Part shown: one piece after another, positions 48,308 through 59,307 of the stretch | Layout: each line of letters starts with the position of its first letter | Position numbering within the stretch: the first letter of the stretch is position 1 | DNA from: Methyloprofundus sedimenti | GTDB lineage: Bacteria > Pseudomonadota > Gammaproteobacteria > Methylococcales > Methylomonadaceae | Length of the DNA: 64,000 bases | NCBI RefSeq assembly: GCF_002072955.1 | Contig: NZ_LPUF01000003.1 | Span: forward strand, 372,001 to 436,000 | Direction of reading: 5' to 3' | Notes under the pieces: model-generated | Databases searched by the model: none | The model's input: the letters and a program-made list of their open reading frames with translations, nothing else | What the model was told of the DNA's origin: nothing | Position numbers and translations under genes: made by a program

Positions 48308-48378
48308 ATGTAGGGTGTGACTTTAACACGCTTATAGCATATTGCGAATATATTGGCAGGTTAAAGCTAGGCCCTACA
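48308..48378. repeat. REP-like imperfect palindrome
   Basis: TGTAGGGTGTGACTTTAACA at the left pairs imperfectly with TGGCAGGTTAAAGCTAGGCC plus CTACA at the right. Related words (TGACTTTAGCCCGC, GCGGGCTAAAGTCGCGCCC) occur near 36298 and 47233, so it is a dispersed intergenic repeat. Confidence 0.5.
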
Positions 48379-48411
48379 GTGACCTTACTCTGCTTTCAAG
48401 ACAATAAAGAA

Positions 48412-49011
48412 TTATCTTTTCATTTCAAATGTAATTTCAGTAGGCAATGTATTTGGCTCAAACGTATGTAACAAGCTAGTTAAACCTGCTTTTAATACAG
48501 CTGTCACTTGCTCATCCGCAGTTTCTTCATTTAATTCTTCAGGTGGGTTATTGTTCATATAACCACGGTAATAAGTCGCTACCCATGTTACGACTGATCC
48601 GCTACCTTTGCTGCTGACTGTCAGTTTTCCCTGATAGTTATCAACTGCAAGTACCGGTACATCTTCTTCCTGACCAGCGTGCTGAATCGTCTTCACAACA
48701 CTCATATCAGTAATTTTATAAGTGTATGACATTTTCTTTGCATCATAATTTTTTAAAAATTCTGTAATTGTGCCACCATCTGCCAATGTTAGAATACGTG
48801 TCGCACCTTTTTCATTGCCTCCAGTTCCTTCGGTACTTTTAATGCCAGGGTGCCATGACATATCATCAAAATTTTTGATTACGTCCCATACTTTATCTGC
48901 TGGTGCATCAATTTCCACTGTAGCCGTCATTTTTCCTCTAACAGGGCCATGAGCATAAGAAACTGCGCTAAATAAAAACAAGAAAAATGCGAGTATAGAA
49001 ATTTTTTTCAT
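48412..49011 (-). CDS. Exported SRPBCC/polyketide-cyclase-like protein
   Basis: About 199 residues from the ATG at 49011, chosen because TAGGAT lies at good spacing before it and MKKISILAFFLFLFSAVSYA is then a clean signal peptide; a longer frame starts at 49044. The mature part is a START/SRPBCC fold: KMTATVEIDAPADKVWDVIK followed by NFDDMSWHPGIKSTEGTGG, central strands, and a C-terminal helix EQVTAVLKAGLTSLLHTFE. This fold binds hydrophobic ligands; the ligand is unknown. Confidence 0.8.
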   Translation of the reverse strand: MKKISILAFFLFLFSAVSYAHGPVRGKMTATVEIDAPADKVWDVIKNFDDMSWHPGIKSTEGTGGNEKGATRILTLADGGTITEFLKNYDAKKMSYTYKITDMSVVKTIQHAGQEEDVPVLAVDNYQGKLTVSSKGSGSVVTWVATYYRGYMNNNPPEELNEETADEQVTAVLKAGLTSLLHTFEPNTLPTEITFEMKR

Positions 49012-49244
49012 ATTTAATCCTAATTTGTAATAACGTAAAAACAAGACGCTTATTATAAGGTAATTTATTGAATGCTAAAATTAAAAATAGCTACTCACTT
49101 CATTAACTAATAGAAAATAACTGTTTTGAACCACTTTAAAGCACCCTTATGATTTTTTTTGCATGCATTCTTTGTATGAAAATTCTATAGAATACAGTAC
49201 AATCCGAGCTGATTATAAATTAAAGTCTGACTATCAATTTTATT

Positions 49245-50801
49245 ATGCAAAAATTTAATAGACGATTCTCCGTTGTGTTTTTTTCAACCCTGGTTTTTGT
49301 GCAGGGTTGTAGTGTTAAAAATTCACATCGGGTAGAAAATATTGAACAAAATGAGCCTATTAATGAGCTAGCACGTAAATCCGGGGTTAAAAGACCCTCC
49401 GTATCAAAAAAAGCAAAAAAAGCAAAAAAGAACTTTGCCCAGTCTAATGACAGCTGGCAATATCTGATATCAATGTTTGCCATTCCAGACGTTGATGATG
49501 CCCTGATCGAAAAGCAAGTAGACTGGTATTTAGCTCACCCCAAATATATTGAAACCATTCAAAAACGGGCAGAACCCTATATATACAATATTATTAAACA
49601 GGTAGAAGAAAAAGGCTTACCCGGTGAAATTGCCTTACTACCAGCTGTTGAAAGTGGCTTTAAAGCGCATGCTTATTCACGGGCAAGCGCTTCAGGTTTA
49701 TGGCAGTTTATGCCGGCTACAGGCAAGTTTTATGGTCTGGATCAAAACTGGTGGTACGATGGCCGTCGCGATGTCTATGCTTCCACAGACGCTGCAACAA
49801 CTTATTTACAAGAACTAGGCGAAACTTTTGATAATGATTGGCTACTTGCCCTCGCTTCCTACAATGCCGGAGTAGGAACTGTAAGCAGATCGGTCAAACG
49901 AAATGCCGCAAAGAATGAAGAAACTGACTTCTGGTCATTAGACTTACCCAGAGAAACTAAAAATTACGTCCCCCGTCTACTGGCACTGGCTAAAATCTTC
50001 GCAAATGCTGAATATTATGGCGTTAACTTAAAAACTCAAACGCATAAACCGGCCTTTATGGCAGTCAATATAGGCTCTCAACTTGAACTGTCAAAAGCCG
50101 CTCAGTTATCTAATACGACAGTAGAGGAGTTATTTCATTTAAACCCGGGTCTTAGCCGAGGTTACACACCTCCGCAGGGACCACACCGTTTATTGATTCC
50201 CGTTGAAAATGTCGAGCTGTTTAAAAAGAATTTGGCTGCACTACCTGTAAATGAGCGGGTACACTGGCAAAGACATAAGGTTAAAGCTGGTGAAAATCTG
50301 GCTGCGATTGCGCGACACTATAATACACAGGTAACAGCTATTCGCGAAGTCAATCAATTGGATAATAATAATATCCTTGCGGGTAACCATCTGCTTATTC
50401 CAGTCTCACGCAAGCAAACTGCTCAAAACCCGTTTACGCAAGTCAAGCAAAAAACAGGTACTTATAAAAAGTCTGTCTATACAGTAAAAGCAGGCGACAG
50501 CCTATGGGGTATTGCCAAAAAACTGGGACTACTTAGCAAAGACATTGCACAATGGAACCATATTGAACTTGATAATACCTTGTCCTTAGGACAAAGTTTA
50601 GTTATCAAACAACCCACGAACAATGCACGGCATTCTACACACAATACTGCAGTGAAGTACACTGTTCGCAGTGGTGATTCTTTATATGCTATCTCCGAGA
50701 AATTTAAAGTAAGTGTGGCAGAATTACGCAAATGGAATACTACTGCACTAGGCAAATATTTAAAGCCCGGACAAACGCTGACTATAAAATTTGATGGCTA
50801 A
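49245..50801 (+). CDS. mltD: Membrane-bound lytic murein transglycosylase D
   Basis: Peptidoglycan-cleaving lipoprotein, 518 residues. Lipobox FVQGC (Cys22). The SLT domain (about 100-270) has the catalytic Glu in ALLPAVESGFKAHAYSRASA followed by SGLWQFMPAT. Three LysM modules follow: HKVKAGENLAAIARHYNT (about 345), YTVKAGDSLWGIAKKLG (about 410) and YTVRSGDSLYAISEKFKV (about 475). Usual MltD architecture. Confidence 0.95.
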   Translation: MQKFNRRFSVVFFSTLVFVQGCSVKNSHRVENIEQNEPINELARKSGVKRPSVSKKAKKAKKNFAQSNDSWQYLISMFAIPDVDDALIEKQVDWYLAHPKYIETIQKRAEPYIYNIIKQVEEKGLPGEIALLPAVESGFKAHAYSRASASGLWQFMPATGKFYGLDQNWWYDGRRDVYASTDAATTYLQELGETFDNDWLLALASYNAGVGTVSRSVKRNAAKNEETDFWSLDLPRETKNYVPRLLALAKIFANAEYYGVNLKTQTHKPAFMAVNIGSQLELSKAAQLSNTTVEELFHLNPGLSRGYTPPQGPHRLLIPVENVELFKKNLAALPVNERVHWQRHKVKAGENLAAIARHYNTQVTAIREVNQLDNNNILAGNHLLIPVSRKQTAQNPFTQVKQKTGTYKKSVYTVKAGDSLWGIAKKLGLLSKDIAQWNHIELDNTLSLGQSLVIKQPTNNARHSTHNTAVKYTVRSGDSLYAISEKFKVSVAELRKWNTTALGKYLKPGQTLTIKFDG

Positions 50802-50932
50802 CCAGCCATCTACGTAACTCCCCGTTAAATCCAGTATCTTCTTTATAAAAAAAATGTGTGGCACAGCATCGTAAAATCCATATTTTACTGGATTGACTCG
50901 TTGACCGTGTCATATTGTACAGCAAGGACCTT

Positions 50933-51052
50933 TTATAATCCCTTGCTTAGCCCATCAAAAGCAGAATCAATACTCAAGCCTTCAGCTAACAGGTAGTCAC
51001 CTGACATGGAGGATAGTTCGAAATCATCGTCAATTATAAGCATGTACGTCAT
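50933..51052 (-). pseudogene. Truncated CpxR/OmpR-type response regulator
   Basis: Reads MTYMLIIDDDFELSSMSGDY then LLAEGLSIDSAFDGLSKGL and a stop: the first beta-alpha-beta of a receiver domain, with the acidic pocket IIDDD, but without the phospho-Asp, the rest of the receiver or the DNA-binding domain. No continuation was found in other frames of the following ~120 bp. Three GTAAA boxes stand 65 bp upstream, as at self-regulated cpxR-type promoters. The remaining 50802-51445 gap holds no other gene. Confidence 0.7.
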
Positions 51053-51116
51053 AAGCCTGTAATGTGTAATTTTTATAACTGAATTTTGGTATAGATACAT
51101 TCATTATTCTGATGTC

Positions 51117-51141
51117 TTTACAAATCTTTACAAATCTTTAC
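51117..51141 (-). promoter_or_regulatory. Triple GTAAA box (CpxR-type sites, exact 10-bp period)
   Basis: The minus strand reads GTAAA-GATTT-GTAAA-GATTT-GTAAA, three half-sites with identical 5-bp spacers, matching the known CpxR consensus GTAAA-N5-GTAAA. They lie between a truncated CpxR-like gene (minus) and an RND efflux operon starting 305 bp away (plus). Regulation of either is inference. Confidence 0.65.
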
Positions 51142-51445
51142 CCAGTTCTGACCCAACGTTACAGTCGTTTCATGCATAATTTCAATCAAGGCAGCAATGA
51201 TTGTTGCTTTATTAAATTAAACTACATTAAATTCAGAACACCTGATCCCATTATTTATATTCAGTGAGTTACCTGTTTAGTTATAATTTTATCATGAGAC
51301 TCATTTTTTGTAGGCTGGGCAAAAGAGGGTACGAATAAAACATGCCCTGGTATCACAATATTCTCCTTGAGATCAGGTTCTCTGCTACTGATTCATCTTT
51401 ATCGTTTTTTAACCCTTACAATCAATATAGCCATACTCTCCATTG

Positions 51446-52840
51446 ATGAATATAAAATACTTCCTGACTTGTAGTATATTAATTCTTGTTCAAGCTTGCG
51501 CAGTACCGATTGAAGAAATTCCTACCCCGGTAGCTGTGCCTGAAAAGTTCTCGCAAGCTGGTATTGCTTCCTTACAGCAACATTGGTGGCTGGGGTTTAA
51601 CGACCCTCAGCTCAACCAGCTTATCGAGCTGGCACTAAATAATAATTTTAATTTAATATCCACCTTTAATCGCCTTGAACAAGCCGAAGCTATCGCTATC
51701 AAAAGCAGTGCCGATCTTATTCCCAGCATCAGTGCTGCCTTCGGAGGCACTCAGACCTATTCCAGCGTCAGTGATAATAGCCATTTTGCATTGGGCCTGA
51801 ATACCAGTTATGAAGTCGATTTATGGGGCCGTTTACGTGCCAATAAACATGCTGCAGAGCTGGATGTCCGTGTGGCACAAGAAAATTTGAATACTGCCGC
51901 GATTTCCTTATCATCAGAAGTGGCCATTGCCTGGTATCGATTAATTGGGCAGCGTAGCCAGTTACATCTACTCAAACAACAGATCAAAACCAATCAGGAT
52001 AATGTGGACATCACAAAATCCCGTTTTGCAGGTGGACAGGCGACTGCCGCTGACCTGTTTCAACAGCAACAAACATTACAGGCGACCATTGGCGACCAAA
52101 ATGATGTACTGGCTACGATTCAAGTACTGGAAAATCAATTAGCAATTTTAACGGGTAATACCCCTGGTATGTTTACTATCAGTGATAATCAGAAATTTCC
52201 TGATTTACCTCCACAACCCCTGACGGGACTAGGCAGCGAACTTATTCAACGCCGTCCTGACTTACGCCAGGCCTATTATCGTGTACAAGCAGCTGATCAG
52301 CGTATAGCATCGGCCATTGCCGACCGTTTCCCTAAGTTAAGTCTATCCGCCAGTATTGATACGACAGCGCCTAATTTACAGTCTTTATTTAATAACTGGA
52401 TTGCAACTTTGGCAGGCAACCTGATATTACCTATTGTAGATGGTGGTCGACGTGTTGCAGAAGTAGAGAGAAATAAGGCCGCAGCCGCTGAGTCTCTGAA
52501 TATTTATGCCACAACCATCCTACAAGCCATTAAAGAAGTCGAAGACTCCTTGGCTTTAGAGTACCAGCAGCATCAACTGATTGAAAGTCTGAATATACAA
52601 TACAGTTTTGCGACAAAAGCAAACGAACAGATACGTTTGCGTTATATGTATGGAGCCATGGATTTTTTACGTGTATTAACCACTCAAGTTAATCTGCAAA
52701 CATTAGAGCGTAGTCGTATATCTGCCCAGCGCCAACTGATAGAATACCGCATCCAGCTATACCGCTCGTTGGCAGGGAGCTGGCCATTGCCTGATTATCA
52801 GGATACGGTAATAAATAATAGGGAAGAAAAAGATGGCTAA
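51446..52840 (+). CDS. RND efflux outer-membrane lipoprotein (NodT/OprM type)
   Basis: About 464 residues. Lipobox LVQAC gives an acylated Cys near residue 18. The TolC-like body has WWLGFNDPQLNQLIELALNN, the first coiled-coil half, YEVDLWGRLRANKHAAELDV, and ELIQRRPDLRQAYYRVQAAD at the start of the second half. I use the ATG at 51446; a TTG one codon earlier is less likely. Overlaps the adaptor gene by 8 bp. Confidence 0.93.
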   Translation: MNIKYFLTCSILILVQACAVPIEEIPTPVAVPEKFSQAGIASLQQHWWLGFNDPQLNQLIELALNNNFNLISTFNRLEQAEAIAIKSSADLIPSISAAFGGTQTYSSVSDNSHFALGLNTSYEVDLWGRLRANKHAAELDVRVAQENLNTAAISLSSEVAIAWYRLIGQRSQLHLLKQQIKTNQDNVDITKSRFAGGQATAADLFQQQQTLQATIGDQNDVLATIQVLENQLAILTGNTPGMFTISDNQKFPDLPPQPLTGLGSELIQRRPDLRQAYYRVQAADQRIASAIADRFPKLSLSASIDTTAPNLQSLFNNWIATLAGNLILPIVDGGRRVAEVERNKAAAAESLNIYATTILQAIKEVEDSLALEYQQHQLIESLNIQYSFATKANEQIRLRYMYGAMDFLRVLTTQVNLQTLERSRISAQRQLIEYRIQLYRSLAGSWPLPDYQDTVINNREEKDG

Positions 52841-54020
52841 ACGCCTTTTACGCTGGATGTCTGCAATATTAATTCTTGGCCTTGCACTAGGCTTGTCTTA
52901 TTACTGGCTAAGTAACAAACCCAAAGCTAAACGTAGCACAGCACAGCTGGTAGCGCCTCTCGTTAACACTCTACAAGTCAATAAAATTGATTACCCCACC
53001 ACAATCTCTGCAACGGGCAGTGTTATTCCAGCACAAACAGTAAATTTAACATCGCGTATTAATGGTATGGTCATCTCAGTCAGCCCAAATTTTGTCCCTG
53101 GCGGCTTTTTAGCCAAAGGAGAACAAATTGTTCAGTTAGATCCAACCGATTACGAACTAGCCATTAAACTAAAGGAAAATGAACTGGCAAAAGCCCAATT
53201 TAATTTGACACTGGAACTCGGGCAACAGGCAATTGCCAAACGCGAATATAAATTGCTTAATGCTGATTTAGATCAACAAAGCCAGAACCTGGTCTTGCGT
53301 AAACCCCATCTGGCTCTGGCAAAAACAGCCATCACTGCCGCAGAAGCAGCTTTGACACAATCACGCCTGGATTTACAGCGCACTAAAACCGTCAGTCCTT
53401 TTAATGCTGTTGTACTGGAAACTAATGCTCATATTGGTTCCTGGGTTTCTACCTTTTCCACAGGTACGCCACTCATCAAGCTAGCGGGTTCTGATAATTT
53501 CTGGATATTAGCAACGCTGTCTGTAGATAAACTAAACAAAATCAATATTCCTAATATTAATGCCGAAACTGGTTCAGAAGTTAAAATATACTTTCCTTCC
53601 GCCTGGGGAAAACAAACCTATCGAACAGGTACAATAAAGCGACTAAAGGTTGAGCTAGAAGCCTCAGGCCGGATGGCTGAATTAATTATCGAAATACAAG
53701 ACCCGCTATCTCTACTTGAAGAAAATAAGGGGCAGCCAACTTTAATTTTAGGTGCATTCGTGCATCTGGAGATTGCCGGCCATACACTTAAAAATGTTTT
53801 AGCAATCCCCGAAACGGTCATTCATAGTGGCGAGAATATATGGTTAGTCACTGACAAGAACACGCTAGACATCAAAAAAATCACACCTGTCTGGCAGGAG
53901 CAGGGGCAGGTTTTTATTCATGCTGACCAGCTCCCGGAAAATGCCAGAATAATATCCAGCAGTCTCAGTACGCCTGTGCAAAACATGAACTTGCGCATCC
54001 AGACCAGCGAGCAGGAGTAA
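52833..54020 (+). CDS. RND efflux periplasmic adaptor
   Basis: A 395-residue membrane-fusion protein with an N-terminal anchor (MSAILILGLALGLSYYWL). Lipoyl halves: VNLTSRINGMVISVSPNFVP then GGFLAKGEQIVQLDPTDYEL, and DLQRTKTVSPFNAVVLETNA, around a helical hairpin. The beta-barrel follows. It begins inside the outer-membrane gene and ends 5 bp before the pump, so the three are one operon. Confidence 0.92.
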   Translation: MAKRLLRWMSAILILGLALGLSYYWLSNKPKAKRSTAQLVAPLVNTLQVNKIDYPTTISATGSVIPAQTVNLTSRINGMVISVSPNFVPGGFLAKGEQIVQLDPTDYELAIKLKENELAKAQFNLTLELGQQAIAKREYKLLNADLDQQSQNLVLRKPHLALAKTAITAAEAALTQSRLDLQRTKTVSPFNAVVLETNAHIGSWVSTFSTGTPLIKLAGSDNFWILATLSVDKLNKINIPNINAETGSEVKIYFPSAWGKQTYRTGTIKRLKVELEASGRMAELIIEIQDPLSLLEENKGQPTLILGAFVHLEIAGHTLKNVLAIPETVIHSGENIWLVTDKNTLDIKKITPVWQEQGQVFIHADQLPENARIISSSLSTPVQNMNLRIQTSEQE

Positions 54021-54025
54021 ACACA

Positions 54026-57000
54026 ATGGATATTAACAGACAAGGCCCCATTAGCTGGATGGCAACGCACGCTGTTGCAGCTAACCTGGTAATGCTTGGA
54101 TTTCTGCTCGGTGGATTTTTATTTCTAAACACCATGAAGCAGGAAGTCTTTCCTGACTTTATCACCGATAGTGTCAGCATTAATGTTGTCTATACCGGCG
54201 CGGATCCAGAGGAAATAGAACGTAGTATTATTCTGGTGATTGAAGATGCTATCTCTGGAGTAGAGGGCATAGATGAAATCAGTTCCTCAGCAAAAGAAGG
54301 TATTGGCTCGGTCATTGTTGAAGCCCTGAGTGATGCAGACATATATCTGCTGGCGCAGGAAATACAAAAGGAAGTAGACCGTATTACTACCTTTCCAGAG
54401 GAGGCGGAAGAGCCGCAAATTAATGTCATGGCGAGTAAGCGAAAAACCGTATCTCTGGTTATCTATGGCGAGACTAAAGAACAGGTTTTACATGAATTAG
54501 CTGAAAATTTCCGTGACCAACTTTTACAAGCGGATAATATTACTCAGATTGAACTCGAGGGTGTTCGGCCATTAGAAATCAATATTGAAGTTTCTCAGGA
54601 AAATTTACAACGCTATAATCTTTCCCTGTCCGATATTGCGCAACGTATCCGGAACACCAGCCTTGATTTACCGGGAGGCAGCGTTAAAACCGATGCAGGC
54701 GAAATTTTAATCCGTATGCAAGAACGCAGGAACACCGGGCAGGATTTTGCACAAATACCTATTATTACCACTGAATCAGGTACTAACATCCTGTTAGGCG
54801 ACATTGCAACTATCACTGATGGCTATGAAGATACGGACTATTCTGCCCGATATAACGGCTATCCCGCCATTATGTTGCAAGTCTATCGAGTGGGCAATCA
54901 AACACCGATAAGTATTGCCGATACCGTTAAACAACAAATTGAAATTAGCAAAAGCACACTGCCGACGGGTATCTATGCTGATATACGCTATGATGCTTCC
55001 GAAGCCTACTCACAACGGGTAGATTTATTATTGCGTAATAGTGCTTTAGGCTTGACACTGGTGTTTATTACCCTGGCTTTGTTTCTGGAAATCCGTCTGG
55101 CATTTTGGGTAATGGCCGGTATTCCCATTGCCTTTATGGGATCTTTTATACTCCTGCCCGCGCTTGGGGTTTCGCTGAACATGATCTCCCTGTTTGCTTT
55201 TATTATTGCCCTGGGGATAGTCGTCGATGATGCCATTATTATTGGTGAAAATGTCTATCATTATCGCCAGGAAGGCTACCCGCGTCTGGCGGCTGCGATT
55301 AAAGGTGCTCAGGAGATGGCTGTGCCAGTCACTTTCAGTATCCTGACCAATATTGCGACCTTTATGCCTTTGTTTTTTATGCCCGGGGTGATGGGTAAAA
55401 TTTTTGTCATGATTCCCACTGTGGTGATTCTGGTATTTTTACTCTCATTAGTGGAAAGCTTGTTTATTTTACCCAATCACTTAGCACATTTAAGCGATAA
55501 ACCACGTATCGGCTTGCAACTCTGGTTACATGAAAAACAGCAAATATTTAGCCATGCTTTTCGTAACTGGGTAAAGTATCGCTACGGCGGTTTTCTTGAT
55601 TTCACCTTAAATCATCGCTATTTAACGGTGATTACAGCTTTTTCTATTCTTATTGCAACGCTCTCTTATGCTTCCAGTGGACGCATGGGACTCTCCATGT
55701 TTCCTAAAGCGGAATCTGATTACGCTCAGGCGCAAATAAGCTTACCTTTTGGCTCACCCGTTGAAAAAACTCAGGCTGTCGTAGATCACTTAATCAAGTC
55801 AGCACACGCCAGTATCAGTCATGTAGACCATGGCGAGCAATTAATCCGGGGAATATTTGCCGAAGTAGGTAAAGACGGTAGTCACAAGGCTATTGTACGC
55901 ACTTATCTCGCAGAACCAGAGATTCGCGATAAAATAATGAGCACGGATCAATTTAGTGAGCAATGGCGCGCAACATCGGGCGAAATAGCGGGCATAGAAA
56001 GTCTTATCTTTGAATCAGACTCAGGCGGACCCGGATCGGGCTCAGCCATTACCATAGAATTAACCCACCGTGATGTTGCTGTTTTAGAGCAGGCAAGCAT
56101 TGATTTAGCAAACGCATTAGGTGCGTATCCTATGGCAAAAGATATTGCTAATAGCATGAGCCTGGGCAAACAGCAATTAGACTTTACTTTGCTCGAAGAT
56201 GGAGAAAGCCTCGGATTAACACCACTTTCAGTTGCCAGACAAGTACGTAACGCTTTTTATGGTGCTGAAGTATTACGCCAGCAACGCGGGCGCAATGAAA
56301 TAAAAGTTATGCTACGCCTGCCTGAAAATGAACGGGTATCAATCCAGAGCATGTATGACTTTTTAGTCTGGACTGACAAAGGGGTTGCTATACCTTTAAA
56401 TGAAATTGTCCAGATACAAAAAGGACATGCTTTTACCGAAATTAAACGACGTAACGGCCGACGTAATGTGCAAGTCACGGCAAATGTATCCCCCAGAAGC
56501 CAATCGGTAGAAATTATTAATGACTTAAAAGCCAACGTATTGCCTGCACTCACAGAGCAATACCCGGGATTACAATATAGTTTTCAAGGTCGGCAAGCAG
56601 ATATGGCGGATAGCATCGGTAGTTTAAAATTAAGCTTTATATTTTCCGTGCTCGCCATCTATGCCCTGCTGGCAATTCCTTTCAAGAGCTATATCTTGCC
56701 TATAATCGTGATTACCAGCATTCCTTTTGGTATCATTGGCGCAATATACGGCCATATCATTATGGGCTATAACTTGAGTATAATAAGCCTGCTCGGAATC
56801 GTTGCCCTGTCAGGCATCGTGGTAAATGATTCATTAGTATTAATCAGCCAGGCCGTACATCTTGAACACGAAACCGACCTTACGCCTCAAGAGATAATTA
56901 AAACCGCGGGCATTCAGCGTTTTCGACCCATTATATTAACCACTCTGACTACCTTTTTTGGTTTAGCGCCAATGATATTAGAAACATCGCGCCAGGCACG

Positions 57001-57148
57001 CATGCTAATCCCAATGGCTGTCTCTATCGGTTTTGGAATTTTATTTGCAACTTTGATTACTTTAATACTTATTCCTTCCTTATACTTAGTGGTCAATGAC
57101 TGCAAACGCTACTGGAAATCATTATTTGCCCAAATTAATGCCCTTTAA
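54026..57148 (+). CDS. RND-superfamily efflux permease (second pump)
   Basis: A 1040-residue pump. FPDFITDSVSINVVYTGADP followed by EEIERSI opens the first periplasmic loop; TM4 has LGIVVDDAIIIGENVYHYRQ with the Asp pair of proton relay; the second half repeats this as LSGIVVNDSLVLISQAV and RFRPIILTTLTTFFGLAPMI. Closer to the HAE-1/MdtB-like group than to heavy-metal pumps, but substrate is not readable. Distinct from the pump at 25613. Confidence 0.93.
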   Translation: MDINRQGPISWMATHAVAANLVMLGFLLGGFLFLNTMKQEVFPDFITDSVSINVVYTGADPEEIERSIILVIEDAISGVEGIDEISSSAKEGIGSVIVEALSDADIYLLAQEIQKEVDRITTFPEEAEEPQINVMASKRKTVSLVIYGETKEQVLHELAENFRDQLLQADNITQIELEGVRPLEINIEVSQENLQRYNLSLSDIAQRIRNTSLDLPGGSVKTDAGEILIRMQERRNTGQDFAQIPIITTESGTNILLGDIATITDGYEDTDYSARYNGYPAIMLQVYRVGNQTPISIADTVKQQIEISKSTLPTGIYADIRYDASEAYSQRVDLLLRNSALGLTLVFITLALFLEIRLAFWVMAGIPIAFMGSFILLPALGVSLNMISLFAFIIALGIVVDDAIIIGENVYHYRQEGYPRLAAAIKGAQEMAVPVTFSILTNIATFMPLFFMPGVMGKIFVMIPTVVILVFLLSLVESLFILPNHLAHLSDKPRIGLQLWLHEKQQIFSHAFRNWVKYRYGGFLDFTLNHRYLTVITAFSILIATLSYASSGRMGLSMFPKAESDYAQAQISLPFGSPVEKTQAVVDHLIKSAHASISHVDHGEQLIRGIFAEVGKDGSHKAIVRTYLAEPEIRDKIMSTDQFSEQWRATSGEIAGIESLIFESDSGGPGSGSAITIELTHRDVAVLEQASIDLANALGAYPMAKDIANSMSLGKQQLDFTLLEDGESLGLTPLSVARQVRNAFYGAEVLRQQRGRNEIKVMLRLPENERVSIQSMYDFLVWTDKGVAIPLNEIVQIQKGHAFTEIKRRNGRRNVQVTANVSPRSQSVEIINDLKANVLPALTEQYPGLQYSFQGRQADMADSIGSLKLSFIFSVLAIYALLAIPFKSYILPIIVITSIPFGIIGAIYGHIIMGYNLSIISLLGIVALSGIVVNDSLVLISQAVHLEHETDLTPQEIIKTAGIQRFRPIILTTLTTFFGLAPMILETSRQARMLIPMAVSIGFGILFATLITLILIPSLYLVVNDCKRYWKSLFAQINAL

Positions 57149-57149
57149 C

Positions 57150-57270
57150 CTAGAAACCGCAGTTGACCGCTATAAAACATTATAAGTGACTGAATATAAA
57201 ATATAATGATCATAAATGCTTGCCACCTGTTGGGTGACTATACCCCGCTTCACAATTTTATGGATAAATC
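57150..57270 (+). repeat. Dispersed repeat, uninterrupted copy
   Basis: About 120 bp starting CTAGAAACCGCAGTTGACCG and ending ...TGGATAAATC. A second copy at 59612-59932 has the same order of sequence but is split by a 192-bp insertion. The rest of the gap to trxB (57271-57493) contains no gene I recognise. Confidence 0.8.
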
Positions 57271-57451
57271 TAAGCACGAAATACTGCGTTACAGCTCTTG
57301 CCAAGGGCTACGGCCATTGCCTGCGAGCAGTGCCTTATCTTTCACACGCAGATTTTCCACAAAATCCGTACTCAACTGAGGTTTCCAGGTTTAACCAGGC
57401 CTGCTTCAAATCCAATATCAGCCTTTACGCCCCACTTAATTCCAAGCATAA

Positions 57452-58453
<1,002 letters not shown>

Positions 58454-58499
58454 ATTGTGATATTGGCTCGCATTTTGATAGACCGCGCTCCGCGACTGC

Positions 58500-58614
58500 C
58501 ATTAAGTTAAGAATGTTGACATAGGTTGTGCTGACGATAGGAAGCGCATCAAGCCTCAAAAGATGCGCTTCGTGCCTCAGCACATCCTATAAAAACTTGT
58601 GTCTTAACTTAATG
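58500..58614. repeat. 115-bp palindromic repeat with 13-bp ends
   Basis: Ends CATTAAGTTAAGA (58500-58512) and TCTTAACTTAATG (58602-58614) are exact inverse complements. Inside, AAGCGCATC/GATGCGCTT and GGTTGTGCTGA/TCAGCACATCC pair as well, so the whole unit folds into one long hairpin. Looks like a small non-autonomous element or REP-type unit between trxB and greB. Confidence 0.75.
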
Positions 58615-58704
58615 ACCTCGTGGGAAGGCTCAGCGTTCCATGACGCCGAGCGTTAGAACAAGTTAAAGTGTGAATAAAATTTTAAGCAAGCACCTATAAA
58701 TGCC

Positions 58705-59217
58705 TCAATCAGCAATAAATTCAGCGCCATATTGAATATCAATAACTGTATAACGGGTCTCCTGAAACTCATTACGAATAAGCACGTGATCATCAAAAGT
58801 TTTTTTTAACAAGGCTTGTGCTAATGGGGAGTCGAGACTGATATAACGCTTATCCATTTCAAACTCATCGGCACCGACTATGCGATATAGTACCTCTTCC
58901 TCCTTATCATTTTCCAGCAGCACCCAGGCAGAAAAAAAGATTCGCTCCTGATCGGCTGGCATAGCGGAAATAATATTCAAAGAGGACATACGTTTTTGTA
59001 AAAAATGAATACGCCCATCGATACCTCGCAGCTCTTTTTTACGGTAGATATACTCAGCATTTTCAGATCGATCGCCTTCGGCTGCTGCAGCTGATAAGGC
59101 AGAAACAACGCCTTTACGCTTCAACCATAAATCTTTTAATTCATGCTCTAAACGCTGGTAGCCAGCGGGTGTAATATATGGCGATGATTTAGGTCGGGGG
59201 GCTTTCCAGCGGGACAT
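58705..59217 (-). CDS. greB: Transcription elongation factor GreB
   Basis: A 170-residue RNA polymerase cleavage factor. N-terminal coiled coil with YITPAGYQRLEHELKDLW; the acidic tip is in AAAAEGDRSENAEYIYRKKE (Asp/Glu that position Mg2+ in the polymerase channel). The C-terminal FKBP-like domain ends YRIVGADEFEMDKRYISLDS then PLAQALL. Longer basic tip region than GreA, fitting GreB. Confidence 0.95.
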   Translation of the reverse strand: MSRWKAPRPKSSPYITPAGYQRLEHELKDLWLKRKGVVSALSAAAAEGDRSENAEYIYRKKELRGIDGRIHFLQKRMSSLNIISAMPADQERIFFSAWVLLENDKEEEVLYRIVGADEFEMDKRYISLDSPLAQALLKKTFDDHVLIRNEFQETRYTVIDIQYGAEFIAD

Positions 59218-59307
59218 ATAGGAGATTAAATAGCTTAGAAATGTGTATCAAACAAATTGAGAGAAAGTAACTAGCCCCGTAACTAGGTAACTAGAAGGTA
59301 ACTTGGG

